Shown here one piece after another: positions 53,554 to 61,536 of a DNA stretch of 64,000 nt. The position numbers and the translations under genes were made by a program. The stretch is from Panacibacter ginsenosidivorans (lineage in GTDB: Bacteria; Bacteroidota; Bacteroidia; Chitinophagales; Chitinophagaceae). Under the pieces are notes generated by a model. The model was not told the origin of the DNA. It was given only the letters and a program-made list of their open reading frames with translations, and did no database searches. Location: assembly GCF_007971225.1 (NCBI RefSeq), contig NZ_CP042435.1, positions 806,001 to 870,000 of the forward strand, written 5' to 3'. Every line of letters begins with the position of its first letter. Position 1 is the first letter of the stretch.

Positions 53554-54066
53554 ATGCGCATTTTAAGATTAGTACTCGTAAGTTTTTTTATTCTGTTTGT
53601 AGTAGTTACTGCAATTGGTTTGTTGTTTCCTGCTACAGTTAAAGTATCGAGGGCAACAAATATTAGTGCCCCATATGATACTGTTTACAAATACCTGAAT
53701 GATGTAAAATACTGGAAGCTGTGGATGGACGGCGCTGATAGCAGCACCATTGTTTTTCTTTCTGCAAAAACAGCAGGCGTAGGAACAGTAGTAAAAATTG
53801 GAAGCGGTGGTGAAGTAACACTTACAAGAAGTACTTCAGACAGCATTTTCAGCAACTGGAAAAGTGGCGAGGGGAATATTCAGCAAAGTGTTTTTACTAT
53901 AATGAAAGATGCTACAGGTAATGTTACCACTGCGCAATGGTCCTTTGAGCAACAGTTAGGCTGGTATCCGTGGGAACGTTTTGGTTCAATGGCCAACGAT
54001 AAAATTCTTGGACCGATCATGGAGCAAAGTCTTGATAAACTGAAACGCGTTTTAGAAAAGAAGTAA
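53554..54066 (+). CDS. SRPBCC-family protein (polyketide cyclase-like)
   Basis: 170 residues. A hydrophobic N-terminal helix (about 4-22) is followed by a helix-grip (START/Bet v1) domain: VSRATNISAPYDTVYKYLNDVKYWKLWMDG and a C-terminal long helix NDKILGPIMEQSLDKLKRVLEKK. The fold binds hydrophobic ligands; function unknown. Its stop is immediately followed by the stop of the convergent symporter gene. Confidence 0.82.
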   Translation: MRILRLVLVSFFILFVVVTAIGLLFPATVKVSRATNISAPYDTVYKYLNDVKYWKLWMDGADSSTIVFLSAKTAGVGTVVKIGSGGEVTLTRSTSDSIFSNWKSGEGNIQQSVFTIMKDATGNVTTAQWSFEQQLGWYPWERFGSMANDKILGPIMEQSLDKLKRVLEKK

Positions 54067-55311
54067 TTAACCAATTGCTTCTTTTGCAACTTCCATATCT
54101 ATTTTCTTTTCCCATTTGGCAACAACAATTGTAGCCACTGCATTGCCAATAAAATTGGTGATAGCTCTTGATTCGCTCATAAAGCGATCAATGCCGAGTA
54201 TCAATGCAACTGATGCAACAGGAATATGCTCAACAACAGGTAATGTTGCTGCAAGGGTTATAAATCCCGCGCCGGTAACGCCTGCTGCACCTTTTGATGT
54301 AAGTAGTAACACAAGCAACAAATAAATTTGCTGACCTAACGTAAGCGGCATATCAATGGCCTGAGTGATGAATATGGCGGCCATTGTAAGATAAATGCAG
54401 GTGCCATCAAGGTTAAAAGAATAACCTGTTGGTACCACCAAACCGACAACAGAATCTTTGCAGCCAAGCTTTTTTAATTTTTGAATGAGCGCAGGTAATG
54501 CACTTTCTGACGACGATGTACCTAAAACGATCCATAACTCCTCTCCTATATATTTCAGCAGTCTGAAGATATTAAAGCCGTACATTTTAAGAATACCACC
54601 AAGTATTACTACAATAAATACAGCACAGGTAGCATAAAAACAAAGCATCAGTTTTCCTAATGATGCCAGTGATTCAAAACCATATTTACCAACCGTAAAG
54701 CTCATGGCACCTAAAGCTCCAAGGGGAGCCAGCCGCATTATTATACGCATTACTGCAAACAAACCATCTGTTAAGCTATGCAAACCTTTAAGTATAGGTT
54801 GAGCTTTATCTCCTATCTGTGATAATCCTGCACCAAACAAAACAGCAAAGAACAATACCTGCAATATATTTCCTTCTGCCAATGCACTTACAAAATTTTC
54901 AGGAATAATGTGCATCAGGAAATCTACAAAACCACCGGAGGTTTGCCCCTGTTTTATATACCCTTGCACACCACTTGCATCAAGACTTGCGGGATTTACA
55001 TGCATACCGCTGCCAGGCTGCACAAAGTTTACGATGACCAAACCGAGGATAAGGGAAATGGTAGTCAGTATCTCAAAGTAGATCAATGCTTTTAAACCAA
55101 CGCGGCCAGTAGTTTTCATATCTTCCATACCCGCAATCCCGTTAACAATAGTGCAGAAAATGATGGGTACGATCATCATTTTGATGAGCTTGATAAAAGC
55201 ATCGCTCATGGGTTTAAGCGATATAGCAAAATCGGGAAGCCAGATGCCCAGAATAATTCCTATAAATATGGCAATGATAACCTGTGCATAAAGGCTCTTT
55301 AAAATTTTCAT
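54067..55311 (-). CDS. Dicarboxylate/amino acid:cation symporter (DAACS family)
   Basis: 414 residues with eight membrane helices and two hairpin loops. [19 protein letters not shown], the serine-rich hairpin [16 protein letters not shown], the conserved [24 protein letters not shown] and [21 protein letters not shown] mark the GltP/DctA family. It imports C4-dicarboxylates, glutamate or aspartate with H+ or Na+. Substrate undecided. Confidence 0.92.
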   Translation of the reverse strand: MKILKSLYAQVIIAIFIGIILGIWLPDFAISLKPMSDAFIKLIKMMIVPIIFCTIVNGIAGMEDMKTTGRVGLKALIYFEILTTISLILGLVIVNFVQPGSGMHVNPASLDASGVQGYIKQGQTSGGFVDFLMHIIPENFVSALAEGNILQVLFFAVLFGAGLSQIGDKAQPILKGLHSLTDGLFAVMRIIMRLAPLGALGAMSFTVGKYGFESLASLGKLMLCFYATCAVFIVVILGGILKMYGFNIFRLLKYIGEELWIVLGTSSSESALPALIQKLKKLGCKDSVVGLVVPTGYSFNLDGTCIYLTMAAIFITQAIDMPLTLGQQIYLLLVLLLTSKGAAGVTGAGFITLAATLPVVEHIPVASVALILGIDRFMSESRAITNFIGNAVATIVVAKWEKKIDMEVAKEAIG

Positions 55312-55352
55312 GCGGCTTATGGTTTATATGCAGGCTTTAAAAATAACCAATT

Positions 55353-55389
55353 TAAAGCCCCCTAAATCCCCGGTGGGGGACTTTTTAAA
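55353..55389. repeat. GC-rich intergenic repeat (CCCCTAAATCCCC family), copy 3
   Basis: AAAGCCCCCTAAATCCCC then GGTGGGGGACTTTTT. Nearly identical to the copy at 8371-8400, 47 kb away. Confidence 0.72.
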
Positions 55390-55414
55390 GTGAGTTTTAA
55401 ATATTTCGATAGCT

Positions 55415-55470
55415 GAAGTGTGCGAAGCAACGAAGATGCCATTAAATACAAAAACCGGGACACAAAAAAA
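55415..55470. repeat. Intergenic unit, single, right-facing, family A (decayed)
   Basis: GAAGTGTGCGAAGCAAC (55415-55431; the core palindrome is broken by one base), tail GATGCCATTAAATACAAAAA then CCGGGACACAAAAAAA, whose A run is the T run of the rpsP terminator. Confidence 0.68.
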
Positions 55471-55494
55471 TCCCGGCAAAAATTAACCGGGATT
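55463..55494 (-). terminator. Terminator of rpsP
   Basis: On the minus strand ATCCCGG pairs with CCGGGAT, followed by seven T residues. Confidence 0.85.
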
Positions 55495-55521
55495 ATAAAA
55501 GAGATTAAGTTGTTGGCTGAT

Positions 55522-55965
55522 TTACTGACCTGAACTTTCACCTTTTTGCTCATAACGTCTTTCGGACTGTCCATAAGGACGTCTTGAACGCTGCGCCTTT
55601 CTGTGTTCGTCTGTACGACGTCTTACGTTGGCTTCATGCTCTTCGTGCCACTTTTGAAACTTAACCATTGCGGTAGCTTCATCAAACAAACCAAGCTTTA
55701 CGCCACGCAGCAGGTGCTTAAGGTATAATACACCTTTAAACGAAAGGATGCGTCTTACGGTATCAGTTGGCTGTGCACCTTTGTGCAGCCACTCAAGGGC
55801 TTTCTGCCTGTCGAGCTGAATTGTTGCTGGTACTGTAAGTGGGTTGTAAGTTCCGATTTTCTGGATAAATTTTCCATCACGGGGTGCACGGGCATCGGCT
55901 ACTACAATAAAATAGAAAGGCCTTTTTTTACTTCCGTGTCTCTGAAGTCTGATTTTAACTGCCAT
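55522..55965 (-). CDS. rpsP: 30S ribosomal protein S16
   Basis: 147 residues. [40 protein letters not shown] is the near-invariant S16 core. The length exceeds the roughly 80-90 residues of many bacteria because of a charged C-terminal extension ([31 protein letters not shown]), common in Bacteroidota. It stands alone here, without the rimM-trmD-rplS neighbours seen in many phyla. Confidence 0.96.
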   Translation of the reverse strand: MAVKIRLQRHGSKKRPFYFIVVADARAPRDGKFIQKIGTYNPLTVPATIQLDRQKALEWLHKGAQPTDTVRRILSFKGVLYLKHLLRGVKLGLFDEATAMVKFQKWHEEHEANVRRRTDEHRKAQRSRRPYGQSERRYEQKGESSGQ

Positions 55966-56082
55966 TTTAAATAGAAATTTACAGGCTTAAATAATTAGGT
56001 TAACTTCTTAATTAAACAATTAAGAGTGCGAAAATAAGATGTATCGGTAAAATAGCAAACTTTATGGAGTTGAAAGTAAATT

Positions 56083-56264
56083 ATTTTTTTGGAACCGGGC
56101 TTTGGAACATATGGCATCGACTGTTGTGTCACTCACTTGTACGTTAGGAAATTTTAATGAACAATTAAACATTTATAGCGTTGCACGCTCAATTGCAAAC
56201 TAAAAGCACAAGAGTGCGACGCAACGTAAGATGCACAAAGTACTTAAGCCAGGTACAAAAGGTT
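56083..56264. repeat. Intergenic inverted pair, B/A
   Basis: Left arm GTTGTGTCACTCACTTGTAC (56123-56142), right arm GCACAAGAGTGCGACGCAAC (56206-56225), tails GGAACCGGGCTTTGGAA and AAGCCAGGTACAAAAGG. The 398-base gap (55966-56363) shows nothing else. Confidence 0.84.
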
Positions 56265-56363
56265 ATTTAACACAGCTATAGTGTTTTATACAATGATTAT
56301 GAACAAGGCATTATAAATTTGAAAATTATTAAGGTGATTATACGTTAAACATTGAATAAGTCT

Positions 56364-57170
56364 ATGTTCAAATCAATTTTTTTTGGCAACCAGGCAACAA
56401 TTTTATTGCTGTGTGGATTAATTGGTTTATTTGATGGCTGCACTAACCAGCAAAATAATTCAAAAAATGATATTGCTATTGATACGCTGCCTCTAAAAAA
56501 AGTTGATACAGCCAAGGTTATTTATCTAACTTTCGATGATGGCCCTCTCAATGGCACAGAAGGAATATTAGACGCGCTGGATAAAGAAAAGATACCTGCT
56601 ACCATGTTTATGGTTGGGCGGCATATGAAAGCAGATACGGAAATGAAAAATAAGTTTGAAATGGCATATAATGATAATCTGCTGGAAGTAGCAAATCACA
56701 GTTTCTCTCACGCAAATAATCATTATGAGGCTTATTATAAAGATCCTCAAAAAGTGCTTGAGGACTTTAATAAAAATCAAGAACTGCTGAACTTTAAAGA
56801 TAAAGATGCACGTATGCCCGGCAGGAATACATGGCGTATAGGAACCCGCGGAAAAGACGATATATCTGCTAACGGCAGAGAGGCGGCTGACTTATTGCAC
56901 AAAAATGGGTACAACCTTTTTGGATGGGATCTTGAATGGCAGCATAGTGCAGGTGGAAAGCCTGTACAAACGGTGCAGCAAATGTTTGAAGAAATAGAGA
57001 AACGTATTAATGACCCGCAGAGATGTTTTACACCCAATCATTTTGTTTTGCTTTCACATGACGAGATGTTTCGTAAGCCATGGGAGGTTAGTGAACTTAA
57101 ACAGCTTGTAGACCTCTTAAAGGCAAAGGGATATGAATTTGATCATACTGATAATTATCCCGGCAAATAG
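56364..57170 (+). CDS. Polysaccharide deacetylase lipoprotein (NodB-like, CE4)
   Basis: 268 residues from the ATG at 56364; the frame opens at a TTG four codons earlier. A lipoprotein signal ends at LFDGC. The NodB domain begins with YLTFDDGPLNGTEGILDAL (catalytic Asp pair, TFDDGP) and has NHSFSHANNHY (metal-binding H-S-x-S-H) and FVLLSHDEMF. In place of the usual RxPxG loop it has ARMPGRNTWRIG. It probably removes acetyl groups from a cell-envelope polysaccharide or peptidoglycan. Confidence 0.85.
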   Translation: MFKSIFFGNQATILLLCGLIGLFDGCTNQQNNSKNDIAIDTLPLKKVDTAKVIYLTFDDGPLNGTEGILDALDKEKIPATMFMVGRHMKADTEMKNKFEMAYNDNLLEVANHSFSHANNHYEAYYKDPQKVLEDFNKNQELLNFKDKDARMPGRNTWRIGTRGKDDISANGREAADLLHKNGYNLFGWDLEWQHSAGGKPVQTVQQMFEEIEKRINDPQRCFTPNHFVLLSHDEMFRKPWEVSELKQLVDLLKAKGYEFDHTDNYPGK

Positions 57171-57365
57171 CTAAATTGTGCCATCCTGTTTGTACACGTG
57201 TCAAAACATATCCACCTGGCTACGGTTTAATTAGAATTAATACAAAACATTTAATATTGGCCTATGAGCAGGCTACAAATAGTCGCTTAGCGTTCGATTT
57301 TGCAAAAGCCACCTACTTTATAAATAAGAGGTTACACAGTTACCGGTAGTATAAAGGGGTAATTA

Positions 57366-57614
57366 TTAATACCTCCCTCCTGGCCTTGGCCGTTGTGATT
57401 GTTGGCTAAACAGGTTGCAGTAGTATTCATTTTCATACATGTAAACGGTGGCAGTTCTAAATCCGCCGTCATAATTTTTATAAATAAAGGCCTTATACTT
57501 TTTAATTATCTTATTACGTTCAAATACGTCCGTATCTTTTAATCCAAGCTTATTTACAAGCATATATACGGGTTTGGCATTTGTAACAATTGCCGTTTTT
57601 TCAATTTCTGTCAT
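57366..57614 (-). CDS. Small hypothetical protein
   Basis: 82 residues, no signal or membrane helix. VYMYENEYYCNLFSQQSQRPRPGGRY gives it a basic Pro/Gly tail. No family recognised. Good start (ATG) and position in an otherwise empty stretch support it modestly. The flanks 57171-57365 and 57615-57846 show no other gene. Confidence 0.5.
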   Translation of the reverse strand: MTEIEKTAIVTNAKPVYMLVNKLGLKDTDVFERNKIIKKYKAFIYKNYDGGFRTATVYMYENEYYCNLFSQQSQRPRPGGRY

Positions 57615-57846
57615 AAAAATAGTTCCGCAGGTTTATCTTATTAACGATGGAAGATAGGAAAATATTCTAAAGTTGATCGCAGGTACGGAATTTTGCTGCA
57701 AATAATCAATGTAAAAATGTAAAGCCCGTTATATTGCCTGCGGCTCATATAATTACTTCATCCTTAAATAAGAAGTTTATTTTTTTGTATTTACCTAATG
57801 GCTGATAATCAACCCTACTGCTAAAAAATCCAATAAAGAATCCGGG

Positions 57847-57969
57847 CTAATCGGAATAAATCTCATGAAGCCGTTTCGCTTTATTTTTTTCCGCAATAGA
57901 ATAATTCCTGTAGGAGTTAATAGAATTAAGGACGATGGCAGTCAGCACAATAATTAATATGATAATCAT
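57847..57969 (-). CDS. Very small membrane protein (40 residues)
   Basis: ATG to TAG frame: MIIILIIVLTAIVLNSINSY followed by RNYSIAEKNKAKRLHEIYSD. One membrane helix (2-16) then a charged amphipathic tail, the usual form of genuine small membrane proteins. No homologue recognised. An overlapping 30-residue plus-strand frame lacks such a pattern. Confidence 0.45.
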   Translation of the reverse strand: MIIILIIVLTAIVLNSINSYRNYSIAEKNKAKRLHEIYSD

Positions 57970-58218
57970 AAAATAGGATTTTGGTATTCACGTAAAGGTT
58001 TACACCTGTACTTATAAATACGTTATTAAAAGGGATTAAGTTGTGTACGGATGACTAATAATTTTCTAGCAGTGTATCTGCATCAAATGACAGAAGGAAT
58101 AACATTTGTGTTGCATTCGATAAGAAAATAGCTGTTTTTATTGCAAGACAAATAGTATAATCATTGATAAAAGGTGAAATAATTCAGAGCGATGCTCACT
58201 TGCAATGCAAAGCTTAGT
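57970..58218. other. Intergenic, no feature recognised
   Basis: AT-rich sequence between two very small minus-strand genes. Only a 26-codon plus-strand frame without supporting features is seen. Confidence 0.5.
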
Positions 58219-58335
58219 TTAGCAATGACCAAGCGCCCAATATATCAGCAAAAAAATTACAACTGTTCCAAGGCACCCACCGCCCCATTTATAAGCGCCA
58301 TAGCCTGCAAGTAATGTTCTTAACCAGTTTTGCAT
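58219..58335 (-). CDS. Very small glycine-rich membrane protein (38 residues)
   Basis: From the inner ATG the product is MQNWLRTLLAGYGAYKWGGG followed by CLGTVVIFLLIYWALGHC. It has an amphipathic start, a GGGCLG turn and one membrane helix. The compact, well-formed membrane peptide argues for a real gene; the 26 codons upstream in the same frame look like untranslated sequence. Function unknown. Confidence 0.55.
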   Translation of the reverse strand: MQNWLRTLLAGYGAYKWGGGCLGTVVIFLLIYWALGHC

Positions 58336-58418
58336 AAAGTTTATTTGTGTATAAATTATATAAAAATTATGCCACTTGCAATTAATACCGCAAAGGATGG
58401 GTTTTGTAACCATTAAAA

Positions 58419-58567
58419 TTTTATGTACCCACCGGCAGGAATACTATTTGGCTGTCGTTGCGTCGCACTCTTGTACACTTTTTTCACTGTCCGGCTTTCT
58501 ACAGAATATTGAAGTGTGCGACGCAACGAAAGTTTCATAACAATACAGAATGCCGGCTTCAAAAAGT
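58419..58567. repeat. Intergenic inverted pair, A/A
   Basis: Left arm GTTGCGTCGCACTCTTGTAC (58457-58476), right arm GAAGTGTGCGACGCAAC (58511-58527), 34 bases apart, tails TATGTACCCACCGGCAGG and ATGCCGGCTTCAAAAAG. It occupies most of the gap before bshC. Confidence 0.84.
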
Positions 58568-58654
58568 GCACAGTTGTTTTCGAATTGTGAAAGATTGCTA
58601 AAAGGTTGTACATACAAAAAAGAAAGAGATTAAATTGCTGCCCAATTCTGTTGC

Positions 58655-60256
58655 ATGGAAGCAAATTGTACGTATCTCGCTTATAGCCAAACGAACTATT
58701 TTTCAGACTTAGTCATTGATTACCTGAATGCAGATGAAAAACTGCAACCCTTTTACCGATATGGAGTAAGTAAGGCAGGTATTAAACAATCTATTGAAGC
58801 AAGGAGACTTTTTCCCCAGCAAAGAGCTGTACTGGTGCAGGAGCTGAAAAAGCAATATGACGCTTTGCCAAAAACAAAGGCGCTTGGTAATAATATGGAA
58901 TTGCTGAACAATGAGAATACTTTTACTATTACAACAGCACACCAACCGAATATTTTTACCGGTCCTCTATACTTTATTTACAAGATACTGCACACAATAG
59001 AGCTTGCTGCAACATTAAAAAAACAATTACCTGAATACAATTTTGTACCTGTTTATTATATGGGAAGTGAAGATGCAGACCTTGATGAAATAGGTAATAT
59101 AAAAATTGATGGCGTTGCTTATGGCTGGCAAACAGATCAAACTGGTGCTGTTGGCAGAATGAAAGTTGATAATGCCTTTCTGCAACTTATTGCTCAAATG
59201 CATGGCCAGCTTGGAGTATTGCCTTTTGGTAATGAATTGATTGATACCTTCAGGAGGGTTTACAGTAAAGGAAAGACCATACAGTCAGCAACACTTGAAC
59301 TGGTAAATGATTTATTTGGGAAATATGGATTGGTAGTACTAATACCGGATAATGCGACTCTTAAGAAATTATTTATACCGGTAGTAGAAAAAGAATTAAG
59401 AGAAGGATTTTCTCATAAGGCTGTAAGTGCAACCATTGCGGCATTAGAAAAACATCACAAACCACAGGCTGGCGGAAGAGAATTGAATTTGTTTTATTTG
59501 AAAGACAATAAACGGGAACGAATAGAGAAGGTTGATAACCGCTACAAAATAGATGCCTTAGGTTTAAAGTTTTCTGAAGATGAAATAATAAAGGAATTGT
59601 ATGATTATCCGGATAGATTCAGCGCAAATGTAATTCTGCGTGGCGCTTTCCAGGAAACAGTGCTGCCCAATATTGCATTTATCGGAGGAGGCGGAGAGCT
59701 GGCTTATTGGCTGGAATTGAAGTCTGTTTTTGAAGCGGTTGATATTCCGTATCCTGTTTTATTACTTCGTAATTCATTCTTAGTTATAGAAGAAAAATGG
59801 GTGAAAAAAATAAATGAATTAGGGATAAAAGCAGCAGACCTTTTCCAACCTGCTTTTGAAATAATGAATAGCATTGTTGCCGGAAGAAGCAGCAAACAGT
59901 TTGCATTAAATGGAGAACTAAAGCATATTGAGAATCTTTATACCCAAATAAAAACACTTGCGGGTGCTGTTGATGAAACCCTGCATGATCATGTTATTGC
60001 ATTAAAAGTAAAGGCGTTAAAACAGTTACGTGAACTTGAAAAGAAAATGTTACGCGCTGAAAAAAGAAAATTTGAAGTTGAACAACACAACCTTGGCAAA
60101 TTACAATCTGCATTATTCCCGGGGAATAATTTGCAGGAAAGAGTGGAAAATTTTTCTCTGTTTTATTCGAAATATGGAATTGAGTTTATAGATATGCTGC
60201 TTAAGTATTCTCTTGCGATGGAACAGGAATTTGGCATACTGCAATTAAATTCCTGA
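58655..60256 (+). CDS. bshC: Bacillithiol biosynthesis cysteine-adding enzyme BshC
   Basis: 533 residues. ITTAHQPNIFTGPLYFIYKILHTIELA, VPVYYMGSEDADLDEIGNI, FSANVILRGAFQETVLPNIAFIGGGGELAYWLELK and a C-terminal coiled coil (about 430-500) are typical of BshC. It is the putative last enzyme that adds cysteine to GlcN-malate to make bacillithiol. bshA and bshB are not in the window. It converges on the WYL regulator with 26 bases between. Confidence 0.93.
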   Translation: MEANCTYLAYSQTNYFSDLVIDYLNADEKLQPFYRYGVSKAGIKQSIEARRLFPQQRAVLVQELKKQYDALPKTKALGNNMELLNNENTFTITTAHQPNIFTGPLYFIYKILHTIELAATLKKQLPEYNFVPVYYMGSEDADLDEIGNIKIDGVAYGWQTDQTGAVGRMKVDNAFLQLIAQMHGQLGVLPFGNELIDTFRRVYSKGKTIQSATLELVNDLFGKYGLVVLIPDNATLKKLFIPVVEKELREGFSHKAVSATIAALEKHHKPQAGGRELNLFYLKDNKRERIEKVDNRYKIDALGLKFSEDEIIKELYDYPDRFSANVILRGAFQETVLPNIAFIGGGGELAYWLELKSVFEAVDIPYPVLLLRNSFLVIEEKWVKKINELGIKAADLFQPAFEIMNSIVAGRSSKQFALNGELKHIENLYTQIKTLAGAVDETLHDHVIALKVKALKQLRELEKKMLRAEKRKFEVEQHNLGKLQSALFPGNNLQERVENFSLFYSKYGIEFIDMLLKYSLAMEQEFGILQLNS

Positions 60257-60282
60257 ATAAATAATGCGGTTAAAAAAGCTTC

Positions 60283-61230
60283 CTATAAAAATTTATCAGC
60301 CATTTTACGCAGGTAGTTTTTCAATGTTTCTTTTAGAGAATCCGGGTAAACAATTTCTGCATGATCTGCAAACATAATATACCATCTTATAAAGGATTCG
60401 GAAGAAGCTGATAAGAAAGTCATTTGAATTTTATCACTTACCTTCTGCTCGTTTACAAAGCCATAATAATGTTTCTGGCCTTCTAAATATTTTGCAGCTT
60501 TCCTTTCTACGTTAATAACTATTTTTTCTAATTGCTGCTGTTGTACAAACTTCTCAAGATAATTTTTAAGGGTGGGATGTTCCGTGTGAAATGATTCATC
60601 AGTCAGGCTTATTGAATTGATACGGTCTGCCCTAAAATCCCTGTAATCCTTACGCATTCTGCAATACGCAATAACGTGCCAGTAACCGCTTGCATAAAAA
60701 ATACCCACAGGTTCAATATCTCTTTCAGTTGTTTCATCTGAATGAAAAGCTGTGTAACGTACATGAACAATTTTTTGTTCCACTATACTTTTTAAAAATG
60801 GTTGAAGCCTGTCCCTTGAAGTCTCTGCATCAAAAGGTAAAACGTTTCTTATAACCTGTATATGATCTTCCATGTTTTCAAGCAGTTCTTTGTCAGCATT
60901 GCGTAATACAGCACGCACTTTATACATAGCAGATTTATAACTTGCTTCTGTAGATGCATCTGTAAATTTTTCTATTATTTTTTCTGCAGTAAGAAATGCC
61001 GTTGCTTCTTCTTTTGTAAACATTACAGGTGGCAAACGATATCCATCCATGATTGAATAACCAACACCCGCTTCACCAATTATGGGTATGCCAGCTTCTT
61101 CAAGTGTTTTTACATCACGATAAACTGTGCGTAAACTGATCTGGAAACGGTCAGCAATATCCTGTGCTTTTACTATTTTTTTGGATTGTAGTTGTATAAG
61201 TATAGCAGTAACTCTGTCAATACGATTCAT
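60283..61230 (-). CDS. HTH-WYL transcriptional regulator (YafY type)
   Basis: 315 residues. The N-terminal HTH_11 domain (AILIQLQSKKIVKAQDIADRFQISLRTVYRDVKTLEEAGIPIIGE) is followed by a WYL domain around 140-225 (IVHVRYTAFHSDETTERDIEPVGIFYASGYWHVIAYCRMRKDYRDFRADRI) and a WCX C-terminal part. The WYL aromatic pair reads YWH here. The ligand is unknown; relatives sense nucleotides or DNA damage. Target genes are not evident. Confidence 0.88.
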   Translation of the reverse strand: MNRIDRVTAILIQLQSKKIVKAQDIADRFQISLRTVYRDVKTLEEAGIPIIGEAGVGYSIMDGYRLPPVMFTKEEATAFLTAEKIIEKFTDASTEASYKSAMYKVRAVLRNADKELLENMEDHIQVIRNVLPFDAETSRDRLQPFLKSIVEQKIVHVRYTAFHSDETTERDIEPVGIFYASGYWHVIAYCRMRKDYRDFRADRINSISLTDESFHTEHPTLKNYLEKFVQQQQLEKIVINVERKAAKYLEGQKHYYGFVNEQKVSDKIQMTFLSASSESFIRWYIMFADHAEIVYPDSLKETLKNYLRKMADKFL

Positions 61231-61280
61231 AGAAATGAAAAGTAAATATTTTAATCGAGAGAAGAAGTAGCGTTATTATA

Positions 61281-61486
61281 TTTTTTGTGAACAGGCAGAA
61301 TTGCTACTATTAAACTTTTGTTGTGTCACTCACTTGTACTGCTGAATAAATTTCAGCTATCAGCAGTCGGGTATCAGTTAAAACTTGCATCTGAATGCTG
61401 ATCCCTGATAGCTCCTGCCTATTCCGAACGTATAAGTGAGTGACACAAGAGGCGATGCTATAAATACTGAAGCTCATAAATAAAAA
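61281..61486. repeat. Intergenic inverted pair, B/B, with nested inverted repeat
   Basis: Left arm GTTGTGTCACTCACTTGTAC (61320-61339), right arm GTATAAGTGAGTGACACAAG (61430-61449). The centre carries AGCTATCAG (61355-61363) inversely repeated as CTGATAGCT (61405-61413). It fills the 306-base gap. Confidence 0.83.
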
Positions 61487-61510
61487 ATGGCCTGAAAAAA
61501 AGACCATTCA
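61481..61510 (-). terminator. Terminator of the FadN-like gene
   Basis: On the minus strand AATGGTC pairs with GGCCATT (one G-U), followed by TTTTTA; the T run is the end of the repeat tail. Confidence 0.7.
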
Positions 61511-61536
61511 AAAAGTTTTATTATATAATTTTTGCA

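Noticed and set aside
58051-58131. 26-codon plus-strand frame between small membrane ORFs
   Set aside because: No hydrophobic pattern, promoter or conservation signal to support it.
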